Of a DNA stretch of 64,000 nucleotides, positions 8,674-17,246 are shown piece by piece (position 1 is the stretch's first letter; every line of letters starts with the position of its first letter). Position numbers and translations under genes: made by a program. The notes beneath the pieces are model-generated. The model was not told the DNA's origin, did not search any database, and saw only the letters and a list, made by a program, of their open reading frames with translations. The stretch is from NCBI GenBank assembly GCA_963746465.1, contig CAVVAY010000013.1:124001-188000 (forward strand), in the 5' to 3' direction. Source of the DNA: CAVVAY01 sp963746465. GTDB taxonomy: Bacteria > Actinomycetota > Actinomycetes > JACCUZ01.

Positions 8674-9099
8674 TCAGTTGCCGGGTGCGCTGGAGATGGC
8701 CTCGACGAGGTCGCCGACCTTGGCCTCGGGCAGGTTCCGGGCGATGTCGGCCTGGCTCACCATGCCGACCAGGTCGTGGCCGTCGATAACGGGTAGCCGG
8801 CGTACGCCGTGCTTGCTCATCGTCGCCAGCGCGTCCTCGACGGAGTCGTCGGCGCCGATGGTCACCACGTTGCCGTCGGCGAGGTCGCCGACCTTGACCG
8901 AGCTCGGGTCCCGGCCCTCGGCCAGCACCCGCACGACGATGTCGCGGTCGGTCAGCATCCCGGCCAGCCGGTCGTTGTCCCCGCAGATCGGCAGTGACCC
9001 GACGTCGAGGTCGCGCATCCGGCGCGCCGCGTCAACCAACGTCTCGCCGACGCTCACACACTCCACACCGGGCGTCATGATCTCTCGGGCAGTGGTCAT
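8674..9099 (-). CDS. Tandem CBS domain protein (Hrp1-like)
   Basis: 141 residues made of two CBS domains only. Each shows the typical start (AREIMTPGVECVSVGETL; VKVGDLADGNVVTIGADDSV) and the D-x-D-I/A strand (GMLTDRDIVVRV; GMVSQADIARNL). CBS pairs bind adenosyl ligands and usually sense energy state; the stand-alone mycobacterial Hrp1 is hypoxia-induced. The start ATG 9097-9099 is preceded by GAGGAG. No partner domain is fused, so the effector is unknown. Confidence 0.9.
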   Translation of the reverse strand: MTTAREIMTPGVECVSVGETLVDAARRMRDLDVGSLPICGDNDRLAGMLTDRDIVVRVLAEGRDPSSVKVGDLADGNVVTIGADDSVEDALATMSKHGVRRLPVIDGHDLVGMVSQADIARNLPEAKVGDLVEAISSAPGN

Positions 9100-9193
9100 G
9101 TCTGCTCCTCTGTCTGGGTCGCTGGGTGTCTTGCCCCGCCGCGTACCCGACGCTCCGGACTCCTAACGCGGCAGCCGAGGGTGTCCGGAGGGC

Positions 9194-10267
9194 TCACGCG
9201 CTCAGCGAGCGGTCGAAGAAGGCGACCGTGCGGCGCATCGAGAGCGGCCACTGCGGCCCGAAGGCATGGGCCTCACCTCGGTAGGTGCGCAGCCTGGCGT
9301 CGACCCCGGCCTGCCCGAGGAGGCGCAGCGACGTCCGGCTCCAGCGGTAGGGGCAGCTCTCGTCGGCGGTCCCGTGGTGGATCAGCAGCGGCTCGGTGAT
9401 CCGGTCGAAGTAGGTGCGCGGGCTGACCGCCCGCCAGAAGGCAGGGGCGCTCTCCGGCGAACCGTGGTCGGCGATGATGTCGGCCGCGACCTCGGAGCGC
9501 TCCGGGCGGGTCCAGCGGTTGAAGTTGTCGACCGTGTCCGAGCTGACCGGGGCGAACGCGACCGCGGCGCCGACCAGACCCGGCTGGGCCACCAGCACGT
9601 TGTAGAGGACGCCACCGCCCATCGAGCGGCCGAGCAGCCCGATCCGGTCGCCGTCCAGGTACGGCAACGAGGACCGGCGTACGGCATGCACGGCGTTGAT
9701 GGCGTCGACGGTGTAGCCGAGCCTCAGCTGCTGCTCGGCCCGCGGGGCGGGGTCCGAGCCGGCGTGTCCGCGGTAGTCGATGTGCAGGGCGACGTATCCC
9801 TCGCGGGCCAGGTAGTCCTGCTCGCGCATCAGGCCCTGACCGGAGTGGTACACCGCCGGGTCGATGTAGCCGTGCAGCAGCACCAGCACCGGGAAGGGAC
9901 CCTTGCCGCGCGGGACGTTCATCACGCCGGAGATCCGCAGGCCCTGGCTGCGGTAGGTCACCGCATAGCGGGTGTAGTCGCCGGTGCGGAGCAGCACCTG
10001 ACGGGTGCGGAGCGACCGGCCGTCGTACGTCTTGGCCATCAGTGCCGGCAGTGACACAGGGTCGGCCGCCGCTGTCGAGGAGCTGGTGGGGGCAGGGCTG
10101 CTCGCCGCCGGAGAGCTGGACGGCGCGCTCGACGCGGACCGGCGTGGCCCTGACGAGGCGGCAGAGCTGTCCGGCTCACCTCCCGGGGTGCAGCCGGCGA
10201 CCGCGACCAGGGCCGCGGCCGCGAGCCAGGTGGAGAGCCGCCGGCAGCGGCGCAGCGGAGTACTCAC
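9194..10267 (-). CDS. Alpha/beta hydrolase lipoprotein, S9-like esterase/peptidase
   Basis: 357 residues. The N-terminus (MSTPLRRCRRLSTWL, hydrophobic core, then lipobox VAGC at about residue 26) marks an exported lipoprotein, followed by a Ser/Ala/Pro linker to about residue 70. The hydrolase fold has LLHGYIDPAVYHSG (oxyanion), nucleophile elbow GRSMGG, Asp in HHGTADESCP and His in GEAHAFGP, the order used by S9-type dipeptidyl peptidases and acyl-peptide esterases. It acts on the outer face of the membrane; the substrate is unknown. The GTG start is preceded by GAGAGGAG. Confidence 0.88.
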   Translation of the reverse strand: MSTPLRRCRRLSTWLAAAALVAVAGCTPGGEPDSSAASSGPRRSASSAPSSSPAASSPAPTSSSTAAADPVSLPALMAKTYDGRSLRTRQVLLRTGDYTRYAVTYRSQGLRISGVMNVPRGKGPFPVLVLLHGYIDPAVYHSGQGLMREQDYLAREGYVALHIDYRGHAGSDPAPRAEQQLRLGYTVDAINAVHAVRRSSLPYLDGDRIGLLGRSMGGGVLYNVLVAQPGLVGAAVAFAPVSSDTVDNFNRWTRPERSEVAADIIADHGSPESAPAFWRAVSPRTYFDRITEPLLIHHGTADESCPYRWSRTSLRLLGQAGVDARLRTYRGEAHAFGPQWPLSMRRTVAFFDRSLSA

Positions 10268-10408
10268 ACACTCCTCTCGACCTTCGATGGGCCGACACGC
10301 TCGACAGGTGCCGCCGACAGGACCGACCGTATGCGGCGATGCCGGCGCCGACCAGAGGGCCAGTGGGTCGGTGGGTCGGTGCTCGACCCCGCCGGGTTAC
10401 CGTGCCGG

Positions 10409-11095
10409 GTGCGCACGCTGCTCGTGATCCTGCTCGTCCTGGCCGCCGTCGCTGTCGCCGGTGACCGGGTGGCCGAGCACCTGGTCACCTCCGGCGCCGA
10501 GCGACGGCTCGCCGAGAACGGGGTCACCGACCCCCAGGTCGACGTGGCCGGCTTCCCGTTCCTGACCCAGCTGGTCGGCCACCGGTTCGGCGACGTGACG
10601 CTGACCGGTTCGGCCGCCGAGGTCGACGGCAACCGGGTGTCCGGCATCCGGGTGCGCGCCCGGCAGGTGGAGCTGCCTTCCGGCGCCGACGCGACCGCCA
10701 GCGCTCTGCACGCCAGCTTGCTGGTGCCGTACGACGAGGTGCTCGAGCGAGCCGGCCGGCAGGAGCTCGAGATGTCGCCCGCCGGCAACGGCCGGGTGCG
10801 GCTGCGTGGCGAGGTGGACGTGCTCGGACGCAGTGTCGAGGTCGTCGGTGTCGGCCGGGTGCGGGTCGCGGGCAGCCGGCTGCGGGTGCGCCCGCAGTCG
10901 TTCCGGCTCGCCGACGGCGGCGCGGTGGACGCGACCCTGGACGGGTTGCTCGTGGATCGCTTCACGGTCAGCTACCCCCTGCGGCCGGCGCTGCCGGACG
11001 GCGTGACGGTGCGCCGGGCCACGCCGGCGGCTGACGGCTTCCGGGTGACCCTCGCCGGCCGGGACGTCTCCTTCGACCCGTCGACCGTGCGCTAG
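10409..11095 (+). CDS. DUF2993 / LmeA-family lipid-binding protein
   Basis: 228 residues from GTG 10409, chosen because translation begins with VRTLLVILLVLAAVAVAG, a membrane-export segment; upstream codons of the same open frame look random. The body follows the DUF2993 pattern: an early GFPFLTQLVGHRFGDVTL, a central receptor-like beta region and a late LRVRPQSFRL. In mycobacteria LmeA binds phospholipid in the periplasm and supports lipomannan synthesis. Here the substrate and partner are unknown. No strong Shine-Dalgarno is visible. It diverges from the esterase lipoprotein. Confidence 0.78.
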   Translation: MRTLLVILLVLAAVAVAGDRVAEHLVTSGAERRLAENGVTDPQVDVAGFPFLTQLVGHRFGDVTLTGSAAEVDGNRVSGIRVRARQVELPSGADATASALHASLLVPYDEVLERAGRQELEMSPAGNGRVRLRGEVDVLGRSVEVVGVGRVRVAGSRLRVRPQSFRLADGGAVDATLDGLLVDRFTVSYPLRPALPDGVTVRRATPAADGFRVTLAGRDVSFDPSTVR

Positions 11096-11120
11096 AGCAG
11101 CCGCCCTGCGCCGGCGGGAC

Positions 11121-11323
11121 TCAGTCCGCCCCGGAGCTCTTCCGGTCGTCCTCGACGCTGTCGGTCTCCCGGTCGTGGTCCGGCTCGACGTCCGGGTCGT
11201 GGTCGTCAGGCACAGCGCCGTCCAGCTTGTCCTTGAGCAACGGGTCGACGGCGTGTCGGTGCGGTCCGGGTCGGGCTCGCCGGCACCGGCCGGTGGCGGG
11301 ATGCTCGGGTTGGAGGTGGTCAT
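11121..11323 (-). pseudogene. Small acidic protein with apparent frameshift
   Basis: ATG 11321-11323 has a strong AAGGGAG ribosome site 7 nt upstream and starts MTTSNPSIPPPAGAGEPDPD, but after about 26 codons this frame becomes Thr/Arg-rich and improbable. The neighbouring frame then reads as a coherent acidic tail (DPLLKDKLDGAVPDDHD, DVEPDHDRETD, VEDDRKSSGAD) ending at TGA 11121-11123. Joining the two near 11245-11250 would restore a protein of about 67 residues. One base appears to be missing there, either by mutation or by sequencing error. The family is unknown, but Pro/Asp-rich small proteins of this style are common in actinomycetes. Confidence 0.6.
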
Positions 11324-11432
11324 GACGGCTCCCTTCGCGGCCGGTGCGGCCGGTGCGAACAGTGCTGGTCGCCACCCACCTGCCCCGGGCAGCCGCGGGT
11401 CATGCCGCCGGATGGAAGGGGACCTGACGCAC

Positions 11433-12041
11433 TCAGGACGGGCGGCGGCCGAGCAGGGCGACGAGCCGGTCGCTGGCGCTGGCCCGCGCGGGCAGCGGCA
11501 CCGGGTCGGCGAAGCGGGTCGGCCGGTCCTCGGGACCCACCAGCAGCGAGCCGAGCACGAGCAGCTCGTCGGCCAGGGCTGGCGGCACCGGCCGCTCCTG
11601 GCGGCAGGCCATGGCCACGTCCCAGCCGTGCACCGCGACCTCCAGCGCTCCGGTGGCGGCGACCAGGCCGGCCGCGAGCTCACGGTCCGCGATGGCGATC
11701 TGCCGCGGCTCCGCCGCGCCGGCGGCCCAGGAGCCGATCATCTGGCAGGCCCGGTTGCGCAGGCTGGCCACCGGGTCCCGCTCGGGGTCGCCGTAGTCGG
11801 CGTCCGGGCCGGCGGCCGCGACCAGGTCGACGCGACCCATGCTGACCGCCTCGTGCAGCGTGAGCAGCGACTCGTTCATGTGCAGCAGCAGCGCGCGAAG
11901 GTCCCAGGCCGAGCACGGCGTGGGGTTGGCCATGGCGTCCGGTGTGACGAGCACCAGGCTGCCGAGCGTGTACCCCATGGCGCGCTCCAGCAGGGCGACG
12001 TCCCGGGTCAGGGCCGCCGTCGTACCTTCCTGGACATTCAT
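11433..12041 (-). CDS. MDMPI-fold metal-binding protein (TIGR03086 type)
   Basis: 202 residues. It has a DinB-like helical bundle with NPTPCSAWDLRALLLHMNES near the start and EVAVHGWDVAMA in the third helix, the usual His positions of TIGR03086 proteins, a mycothiol-linked branch of the maleylpyruvate isomerase superfamily. The ATG overlaps the TGA of the sigma gene upstream (ATGA at 12038-12041), so the two are translationally coupled and probably form an operon. A role downstream of that sigma factor, such as thiol-linked detoxification, is inference. Confidence 0.8.
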   Translation of the reverse strand: MNVQEGTTAALTRDVALLERAMGYTLGSLVLVTPDAMANPTPCSAWDLRALLLHMNESLLTLHEAVSMGRVDLVAAAGPDADYGDPERDPVASLRNRACQMIGSWAAGAAEPRQIAIADRELAAGLVAATGALEVAVHGWDVAMACRQERPVPPALADELLVLGSLLVGPEDRPTRFADPVPLPARASASDRLVALLGRRPS

Positions 12042-13045
12042 CGGGCGGCGGTCGCCAGGACCGCCCGGTCGTCGGCAGGCAGGGTGACCGGCAGGCCGAA
12101 GGTCGGGAACAGGCTGAGGTCGAAGAACGCCGCGACGTGCGAGATGCCGCTTCGGCTCATCGTCATCACCTGCAGCTGGAAGGCGTTCCAGCTCCCGTCC
12201 GGGTCGCGGAGGTAGACCGCGAACGCAGGCTGGCCGTTGGCCTCCGTCGGGACCATCCGCATCTCCCCCGGACCGGCCGGGCAGTTGACGTCGATCAGGC
12301 GGCCGATGACGGCAGCTCCCTGGTACCAGGAGACGAAGGGCGGCATCTCCCAGACCGCGTCGCTGGTGAACGCAGCCACGATGGCGGGGATGTCCTTGTC
12401 CTCCAGCGCCCGGGCGTAGCGGTCGAGCAGCGCCCTCTGGGCCGGGTCGGTGGGCTCCACCAGGTCGTCCTCGGTGAGCCCCGCCTGGTCGAGCTGGGCG
12501 CGGGCCCGCTGGAGGCTGCTGTTGACGGCGACGACGGAGGTGTCCAGCATCTCGGCGACCTCAGCGGCGCGCAGCCGCAGGACGTCACGGAGCACAAGGA
12601 CCGCGCGCTGCCGCGGCGGCAGGTGCTGGAGGGCGGCGATCAGCGCCAGCCGGACCGAGGCGCGGTCGGTGACGACGGTCGCCGGGTCGCTGGACGCCCC
12701 CACCATCGCGTCCGGCACCGGCTCGAGCCAGAGCACCTCTCCCTCGACCATCAGCTTGTCCTCGGGGGCCGAGCTGGGGGCGCCGAGGCCGGTCGGGAGC
12801 GGCCGGCGGTTGCGGCTGTCCAGCGCGGTGAGGCAGACGTTGGTGGCGATCCGGTAGAGCCAGGTACGCAGCGATGACCGGCCCTCGAAGCCGTGGTAGG
12901 CGCGCCAGGCCCGCAGGTAGGTCTCCTGCACGAGGTCCTCGGCGTCGTGCACCGAGCCGAGCATCCGGTAGCAGTGGGCCAGCAGCTCGCGCCGGTAGGG
13001 CGCGGTGACCTCGAGGAAGTCCTCGTCGGCTCGCTGGTCGATCAT
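12038..13045 (-). CDS. ECF sigma factor with C-terminal SnoaL-like domain (TIGR02960 type), copy 2
   Basis: 335 residues. Region 2 (RRELLAHCYRMLGSVHDAEDLVQETYLRAWR, FEGRSSLRTWLYRIATNVC) and region 4 (LQHLPPRQRAVLVLRDVLRLRAAEVAEMLDTS) are followed by a SnoaL/NTF2-like tail (IPAIVAAFTSDAVWEMPPFV). It closely parallels the product of 6400-7386, including the W-L-Y-R-I-A-T-N-V-C block and the MPPF motif, so they are paralogues. ATG 13043-13045 follows AGGAGG. It is coupled by a 4-nt overlap to the MDMPI-fold gene, which may be part of its response. Confidence 0.9.
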   Translation of the reverse strand: MIDQRADEDFLEVTAPYRRELLAHCYRMLGSVHDAEDLVQETYLRAWRAYHGFEGRSSLRTWLYRIATNVCLTALDSRNRRPLPTGLGAPSSAPEDKLMVEGEVLWLEPVPDAMVGASSDPATVVTDRASVRLALIAALQHLPPRQRAVLVLRDVLRLRAAEVAEMLDTSVVAVNSSLQRARAQLDQAGLTEDDLVEPTDPAQRALLDRYARALEDKDIPAIVAAFTSDAVWEMPPFVSWYQGAAVIGRLIDVNCPAGPGEMRMVPTEANGQPAFAVYLRDPDGSWNAFQLQVMTMSRSGISHVAAFFDLSLFPTFGLPVTLPADDRAVLATAAR

Positions 13046-13194
13046 CGTCGCGCCTCCTGCGTCGGGCCAGGTCCGTCACAGGTACAGACGGCGTGGCGCG
13101 CGGGAACTCATCGGTCCCCGCGCGATGAGTCGGCCGCTCGGGCTCGGTCGGTACCGGCATCACCCCCGACCATGCCGCGAGGAGAGCCCGCGAG

Positions 13195-13584
13195 ATGCGC
13201 ACGATCTTCCTCAACCTGCCCGTCAAGGACCTCCGCGCGTCGCGGGCCTTCTTCGCCGGGCTCGGCTTCCCGTTCAACGCCGACTTCTCCGACGACCAGG
13301 CCGCCTGCATGGTCGTCGACCGGAACATCTTCGTGATGCTGCTGGTGGAAGAGCGTTTCGCCGACTTCGTGACCGGCGAGATCAGCGACGCCACCACGGC
13401 CACCGAGGTCGTCACCAGCTTGTCCGCGGGCAGCCGCGAGCAGGTCGACGATCTCGTCGCCAGGGCGATCGCGGCCGGCGGCAAGCCGTGGAAGCCGGCG
13501 GTGGAGGACGGGCCGATGTACGGCGGCAGCTTCCAGGACCTGGACGGCCACGTCTGGGAGCTGATGCACATGGACGTCGGGTAG
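13195..13584 (+). CDS. VOC (glyoxalase/bleomycin-resistance) family protein
   Basis: 129 residues from ATG 13195, preceded by GAGGAGAG. The pattern is one VOC module pair: an opening FLNLPVKDLRASRAFFAGLGFPF, a middle MVVDRNIFVMLL, and a closing DLDGHVWELMHMD, which holds the conserved E of the metal site. The class includes extradiol dioxygenases, glyoxalases and antibiotic-binding proteins, and the substrate cannot be assigned. It diverges from the sigma gene (149 bp between starts). The 173-bp space to the next gene holds nothing I can identify. Confidence 0.85.
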   Translation: MRTIFLNLPVKDLRASRAFFAGLGFPFNADFSDDQAACMVVDRNIFVMLLVEERFADFVTGEISDATTATEVVTSLSAGSREQVDDLVARAIAAGGKPWKPAVEDGPMYGGSFQDLDGHVWELMHMDVG

Positions 13585-13757
13585 GCGCCGGTGTGCTCGT
13601 GGCGGCCCCCGGCGCCTGGACCGGGGAGCCGCCGCTCCACAACCACCCGAGCAATGTCCTGGGCCGCCGAAGGTTCACCGCAATGCGACGGACTTCGCGG
13701 ACCGGCTTGTCCCATTGCGGACGAAGGCGGTCATCCGTCGGCGTACGGCGGCAGGTT

Positions 13758-14732
13758 TTACCCGGCCTTGGCGGTGACCCCCAGCTCCGGGAGCACCGAC
13801 GTACCGAACGCGTCGATGAACCGGAGCTGCTCACGACCGACGTGGTGCAGGTAGATCTCGTCAAAGCCCAGCTCGACCAGCTCGTTCAGCCACGCCGCGT
13901 GCCGACCGAGGTCGCTGGACACCAGGACCGGCCCGTGCAGGCTCGCCGGCTGCACGTGCTCGCTGATCGCGTCGAAGTGCTCGGGGTGCTCGAGGTCCCA
14001 GCAGACGGGTGGCGGGAACACGTTGCTGCGCCACTGGTCGTGGGCGATCCCGAACGCCGTGTCCTCCTCGGGGTCCCAGGACAGATGCACCTGCAGGTGA
14101 GTCCGGCCGCGGCCGCCGGCCTCCCGGTAGGCCGCCAGCATCTGCCGAAGGTGGTCGTGCGGCTGCTGGATGGTGATGAGTCCGTCGGCCCAGCCGGCGA
14201 CCCAGCGAGCGGTCTCGATGCTGACCGCCGGGCCGACGAGCAGCGGTGGCTGCGGCGGCAGGGTCCAGAGCCGGGCGCGGTCCACCCGGACCCGCCCGTC
14301 ATGGCTCACCTCCTCGCCGCGGTGCAGAGCCCGGATGATGTCGACGCACTCCTGCAGCCGTTCGGTACGCACGTCCTTCCGCGGCCAGCCGTCGCCGGTG
14401 ATGTGCTCGTTTGAGGCCTCTCCGGTGCCCAGGGCGGCCCAGAAACGGCCGGGGAACATCGATGCCAGAGTCGCCGAGGCCTGGGCGATGATCGCCGGGT
14501 GGTAGCGCTGGCCCGGGGCGTTGACCACACCGAACGGCAGCGACGTCGTCGCGAGCGCCGCGCCGAGCCAGGACCAGGCGAACCCGCTCTCACCCTGCCG
14601 CGCGCTCCACGGGGAGAAGTGGTCGGAGCACATGGCGGCTGTGAACCCGGCCTGCTCGGCGGCCTGCACCGCTATCAGGAGGTCAGCGGGCGGAACCTGC
14701 TCGTGCGAGGCGTGGAAGCCGACAACAGTCAT
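13758..14732 (-). CDS. LLM-class flavin-dependent oxidoreductase (TIGR03885-like)
   Basis: 324 residues from ATG 14730-14732, whose product starts MTVVGFHASHEQVPP; an upstream in-frame start at 14768 would add 12 residues of poor character. The luciferase-like TIM barrel is recognised by FTAAMCSDHFSPWS, GRFWAALGTGEASNEHITGD, the PLLVGPAVSIETARWVAGWADG block and a late LGFDEIYLHHVG. Close relatives are annotated as non-F420 or F420-dependent LLM oxidoreductases. The substrate is unknown. It diverges from the methyltransferase, with 43 bp between starts. Confidence 0.85.
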   Translation of the reverse strand: MTVVGFHASHEQVPPADLLIAVQAAEQAGFTAAMCSDHFSPWSARQGESGFAWSWLGAALATTSLPFGVVNAPGQRYHPAIIAQASATLASMFPGRFWAALGTGEASNEHITGDGWPRKDVRTERLQECVDIIRALHRGEEVSHDGRVRVDRARLWTLPPQPPLLVGPAVSIETARWVAGWADGLITIQQPHDHLRQMLAAYREAGGRGRTHLQVHLSWDPEEDTAFGIAHDQWRSNVFPPPVCWDLEHPEHFDAISEHVQPASLHGPVLVSSDLGRHAAWLNELVELGFDEIYLHHVGREQLRFIDAFGTSVLPELGVTAKAG

Positions 14733-14775
14733 GCCGAACGATGCCCCGCGGAGCTGTCGGGCATACATTCAGGCT

Positions 14776-15534
14776 GTGGGCTTCGAGGTCGCGGCTGAGG
14801 CGTACGGCCGCTTCATGGGCCGGTACTCCGAGCCGCTGGCCGAGCAGTTCGTGCAGCTCGCCGGCGTGCAGGTGGGCCAGAAGGCACTGGACGTCGGGTG
14901 CGGACCTGGCGCCTTGACTGCGGTACTCGCGCAGCGACTGGGCTCGGACTCCGTCACGGCGATCGACCCGTCCACGCCGTTCGTCGAGGCGATCAGGGCG
15001 CGCCTTCCCGACGTCGACGTGCGTACCGGGGCTGCCGAGCATCTGCCGTTCGGCGACGACAGCTTCGACCTCGTCCTCGCCCAGCTCGTCGTGCACTTCA
15101 TGACCGACCCGGTGGCCGGGCTGCGCGAGATGGCCCGGGTCACCCGTCCGGGCGGCCGGGTGGGAGCCTCGGTGTGGGACCACGCCGGTGACGCCGGACC
15201 GCTGTCGCGCTTCTGGCGGGTCGTGCGCGACATCGACCCGGACGCGCACGACGAGTCCGGACTGGCCGGCGCCCGCGAGGGGCACCTGGCCGAGCTGTGC
15301 GACGCCGCCGGCCTGGATCACGTCGAGGCGACGTCGCTCACGGTGACGGTCGCCTATCCGACCTTCGACGACTGGTGGGAGCCGTACACGCTGGGCGTCG
15401 GCCCGGCAGGCGACCACGTCGCGCGCCTGGACGACGCGCAGCGCGACGAACTGCGGCGCCGGTGCGCCGAGGCGCTGCCGCCGGCACCGTTCGAGGTGAG
15501 CGCGTCGGCCTGGTGCGTCATGGCGCGCCCCTGA
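14776..15534 (+). CDS. Class I SAM-dependent methyltransferase
   Basis: 252 residues from GTG 14776, whose product starts VGFEVAAEAYGRFMGRYSEP, typical of UbiE-like small-molecule methyltransferases. SAM motif I is ALDVGCGPGALTAVL; motif II is VTAIDPST; motif post-I/III are AEHLPFGDDSFDLVLAQLVVHFMTD and GLREMARVTRPGGRV. It has the WD..PL.RFW segment often seen in actinomycete homologues. The methyl acceptor cannot be predicted. The frame is open far upstream, but that DNA codes on the other strand for the LLM oxidoreductase. Confidence 0.88.
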   Translation: MGFEVAAEAYGRFMGRYSEPLAEQFVQLAGVQVGQKALDVGCGPGALTAVLAQRLGSDSVTAIDPSTPFVEAIRARLPDVDVRTGAAEHLPFGDDSFDLVLAQLVVHFMTDPVAGLREMARVTRPGGRVGASVWDHAGDAGPLSRFWRVVRDIDPDAHDESGLAGAREGHLAELCDAAGLDHVEATSLTVTVAYPTFDDWWEPYTLGVGPAGDHVARLDDAQRDELRRRCAEALPPAPFEVSASAWCVMARP

Positions 15535-15589
15535 CCAGCGCGCAGCTATTTCGGTCGCGGTCACGGCCGTTGCGCGCTTTCCTGAACGC

Positions 15590-16585
15590 GTGACCCTGAC
15601 CTGGCTCGACCGCGACAACCTCGACACCCGCGACGTGGCGGGTGCGGTTGCCGTCCGCGAGGCCGCACGCCGGGCCGACACGCCGGACTGGCCGATCTGT
15701 TCGACCAGGGCCTTCGTGGCCAACGTGACGTACGGCTGGGACGGGGAGCCCACCGAGGCAGCGCTGCTCCGCGACAAGACCGGCCGTCCGGTTGGTCTCC
15801 TGCAGATCGAGCTGCCGAACTGGGACAACCGGCACCTCGGTCTGCTGGAGGTGCAGGTCGACCCTCGCGACCGACGGCAGGGAATCGGCCGTGCCCTCTT
15901 CGAGGCGGGCGTCGAGCGACTCCGAGCGGCGGGTCGCACGATGGTGCTCGCAGAATCCCTGGACTCCGGCCCGTTCGTCGCGTTCGCGGCATCCGTGGGG
16001 CTCGAGCGCGCCCAGGACGTCGTCCAACGGCGGCAGGACCTCACGGCTCTGGACTGGGCCCGTCTGGACTCCGCGTACGACGAGGCGTCTGCGCATGCAG
16101 TCGGGTACGAGCTGGTTCCGCTGGCCGGCCGGGTGCCGGAGGTCATGCAGGCAGCGGTCGCCGAGATGACGGCGGCGATCAACGATGCCCCGCTCGATGC
16201 ACTGGACGTCGAGGACGAGGTCTTCACGCCCGAGCGGCTCCGCGCGTTCGAGCACATGCACGACCTGCTCGGGAAGCGGGTCTACCGGCTCATCGCCCGC
16301 GAGACGTCGACGGGTGCGCTGGCCGGCGTCACCGTCGTCACGGTCGACTCCGAGCAGCCGTGGCACGCGGAGCAGTACGACACCAGCGTCGTCCGCGCCC
16401 ACCGAGGCCACCGCCTCGGCATGCTGCTGAAGGTGGGCATGCTGCGCTGGCTGCGCGAGCAGGAGCCCCAGCTGCGAGAGATCACCACCTGGAACGCCGC
16501 GTCCAACTCGCACATGATCAACGTGAACGAGCTGCTCCGCTACGAGGTGCTGATGTCCGGCGTCGAGTGGCAGCGCCACCTCTGA
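15590..16585 (+). CDS. GNAT acetyltransferase with two GNAT domains
   Basis: 331 residues from GTG 15590. The N-terminal GNAT domain shows LLEVQVDPRDRRQGIGRALF, the R-x-x-G-x-G/A acetyl-CoA loop. The C-terminal domain (after about residue 175) shows DTSVVRAHRGHRLGMLLKVGML and TWNAASNSHMINVNELLRYE. Tandem-GNAT proteins in actinomycetes include mycothiol synthase-like enzymes, but the N-A-x-S-N-x-x-M-I-x-V-N ending fits a broader family of unknown acceptors. It is followed 21 bp later by a secreted M23 peptidase on the same strand. Confidence 0.85.
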   Translation: MTLTWLDRDNLDTRDVAGAVAVREAARRADTPDWPICSTRAFVANVTYGWDGEPTEAALLRDKTGRPVGLLQIELPNWDNRHLGLLEVQVDPRDRRQGIGRALFEAGVERLRAAGRTMVLAESLDSGPFVAFAASVGLERAQDVVQRRQDLTALDWARLDSAYDEASAHAVGYELVPLAGRVPEVMQAAVAEMTAAINDAPLDALDVEDEVFTPERLRAFEHMHDLLGKRVYRLIARETSTGALAGVTVVTVDSEQPWHAEQYDTSVVRAHRGHRLGMLLKVGMLRWLREQEPQLREITTWNAASNSHMINVNELLRYEVLMSGVEWQRHL

Positions 16586-16606
16586 GTCACGTCATATCCT
16601 CGGGGT

Positions 16607-17206
16607 GTGCCCGGACTGAGTGGTGGCGTCGTAGGCCGCGTGCTGGTGGCCGTCGTCGTGACCGCCGCAGTGTCCTCAGGTGCGGCGGCATCGGCGGCCG
16701 ATTCCGGCCGCACCCCGCCCTCGCCGGACCCGGACAACGTCTACACCACCGACCACAGCTACTACGCCTCGCCGTGGTACGACGGGGCCTGGCAGGAGAT
16801 GATCCCGTTCGGCTGCACCCGCGCGCCGTACTACTCGCGCGACGCCTCGTGCCCACGTGCGCGGCCCGGGAAGCACCACGGCATCGACATGTACATGCCG
16901 TGCGGCACGCGCATCCGCTCAGCCGTCACCGGCCGGGTCGTGCGCGACCCGGACCTCGGCCCGGCGTACGGCAGGTACGGGCTGAAGATCCGGTCGGGAC
17001 GGTTCGACTACGTCATCGGGCACGCCCGGCGGTTGCTCGTGGAGCCGGGGCAGCGAGTCCGGCCCGGGCAGGTCATCGCTCGCTCGGGCAGGCTCGCGGC
17101 ACCGGATGGCTGCCACCTGCACTTCGAGAAGCGTCCGGCAGGCGCGGGCTACACCGCCGCAGTGGACCCGGAGCGCTCGCTCCGGCGCACCGAGGTCGCC
17201 TTCTGA
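16607..17206 (+). CDS. Secreted M23-type peptidase (LytM fold)
   Basis: 199 residues. Residues 1-31 form a signal peptide (GRVLVAVVVTAAVSSGAAASA with A-x-A). The lysostaphin-like core has the zinc ligands H-x-x-x-D in KHHGIDMYMPCG, then IGHARRL and the closing HLHFEKRP, plus PGQRVRPGQVIARSG. The family cuts peptidoglycan cross-links or stem peptides outside the membrane. Two Cys in the N-terminal part (FGCTRAPYYSRDASCPRA) may form a disulfide. The length is short for the family, with no LysM or coiled coil. Confidence 0.88.
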   Translation: MPGLSGGVVGRVLVAVVVTAAVSSGAAASAADSGRTPPSPDPDNVYTTDHSYYASPWYDGAWQEMIPFGCTRAPYYSRDASCPRARPGKHHGIDMYMPCGTRIRSAVTGRVVRDPDLGPAYGRYGLKIRSGRFDYVIGHARRLLVEPGQRVRPGQVIARSGRLAAPDGCHLHFEKRPAGAGYTAAVDPERSLRRTEVAF

Positions 17207-17246
17207 CCGGTCAGGACGGCGAACGACCCGGCCCCCGCCACCGCCC

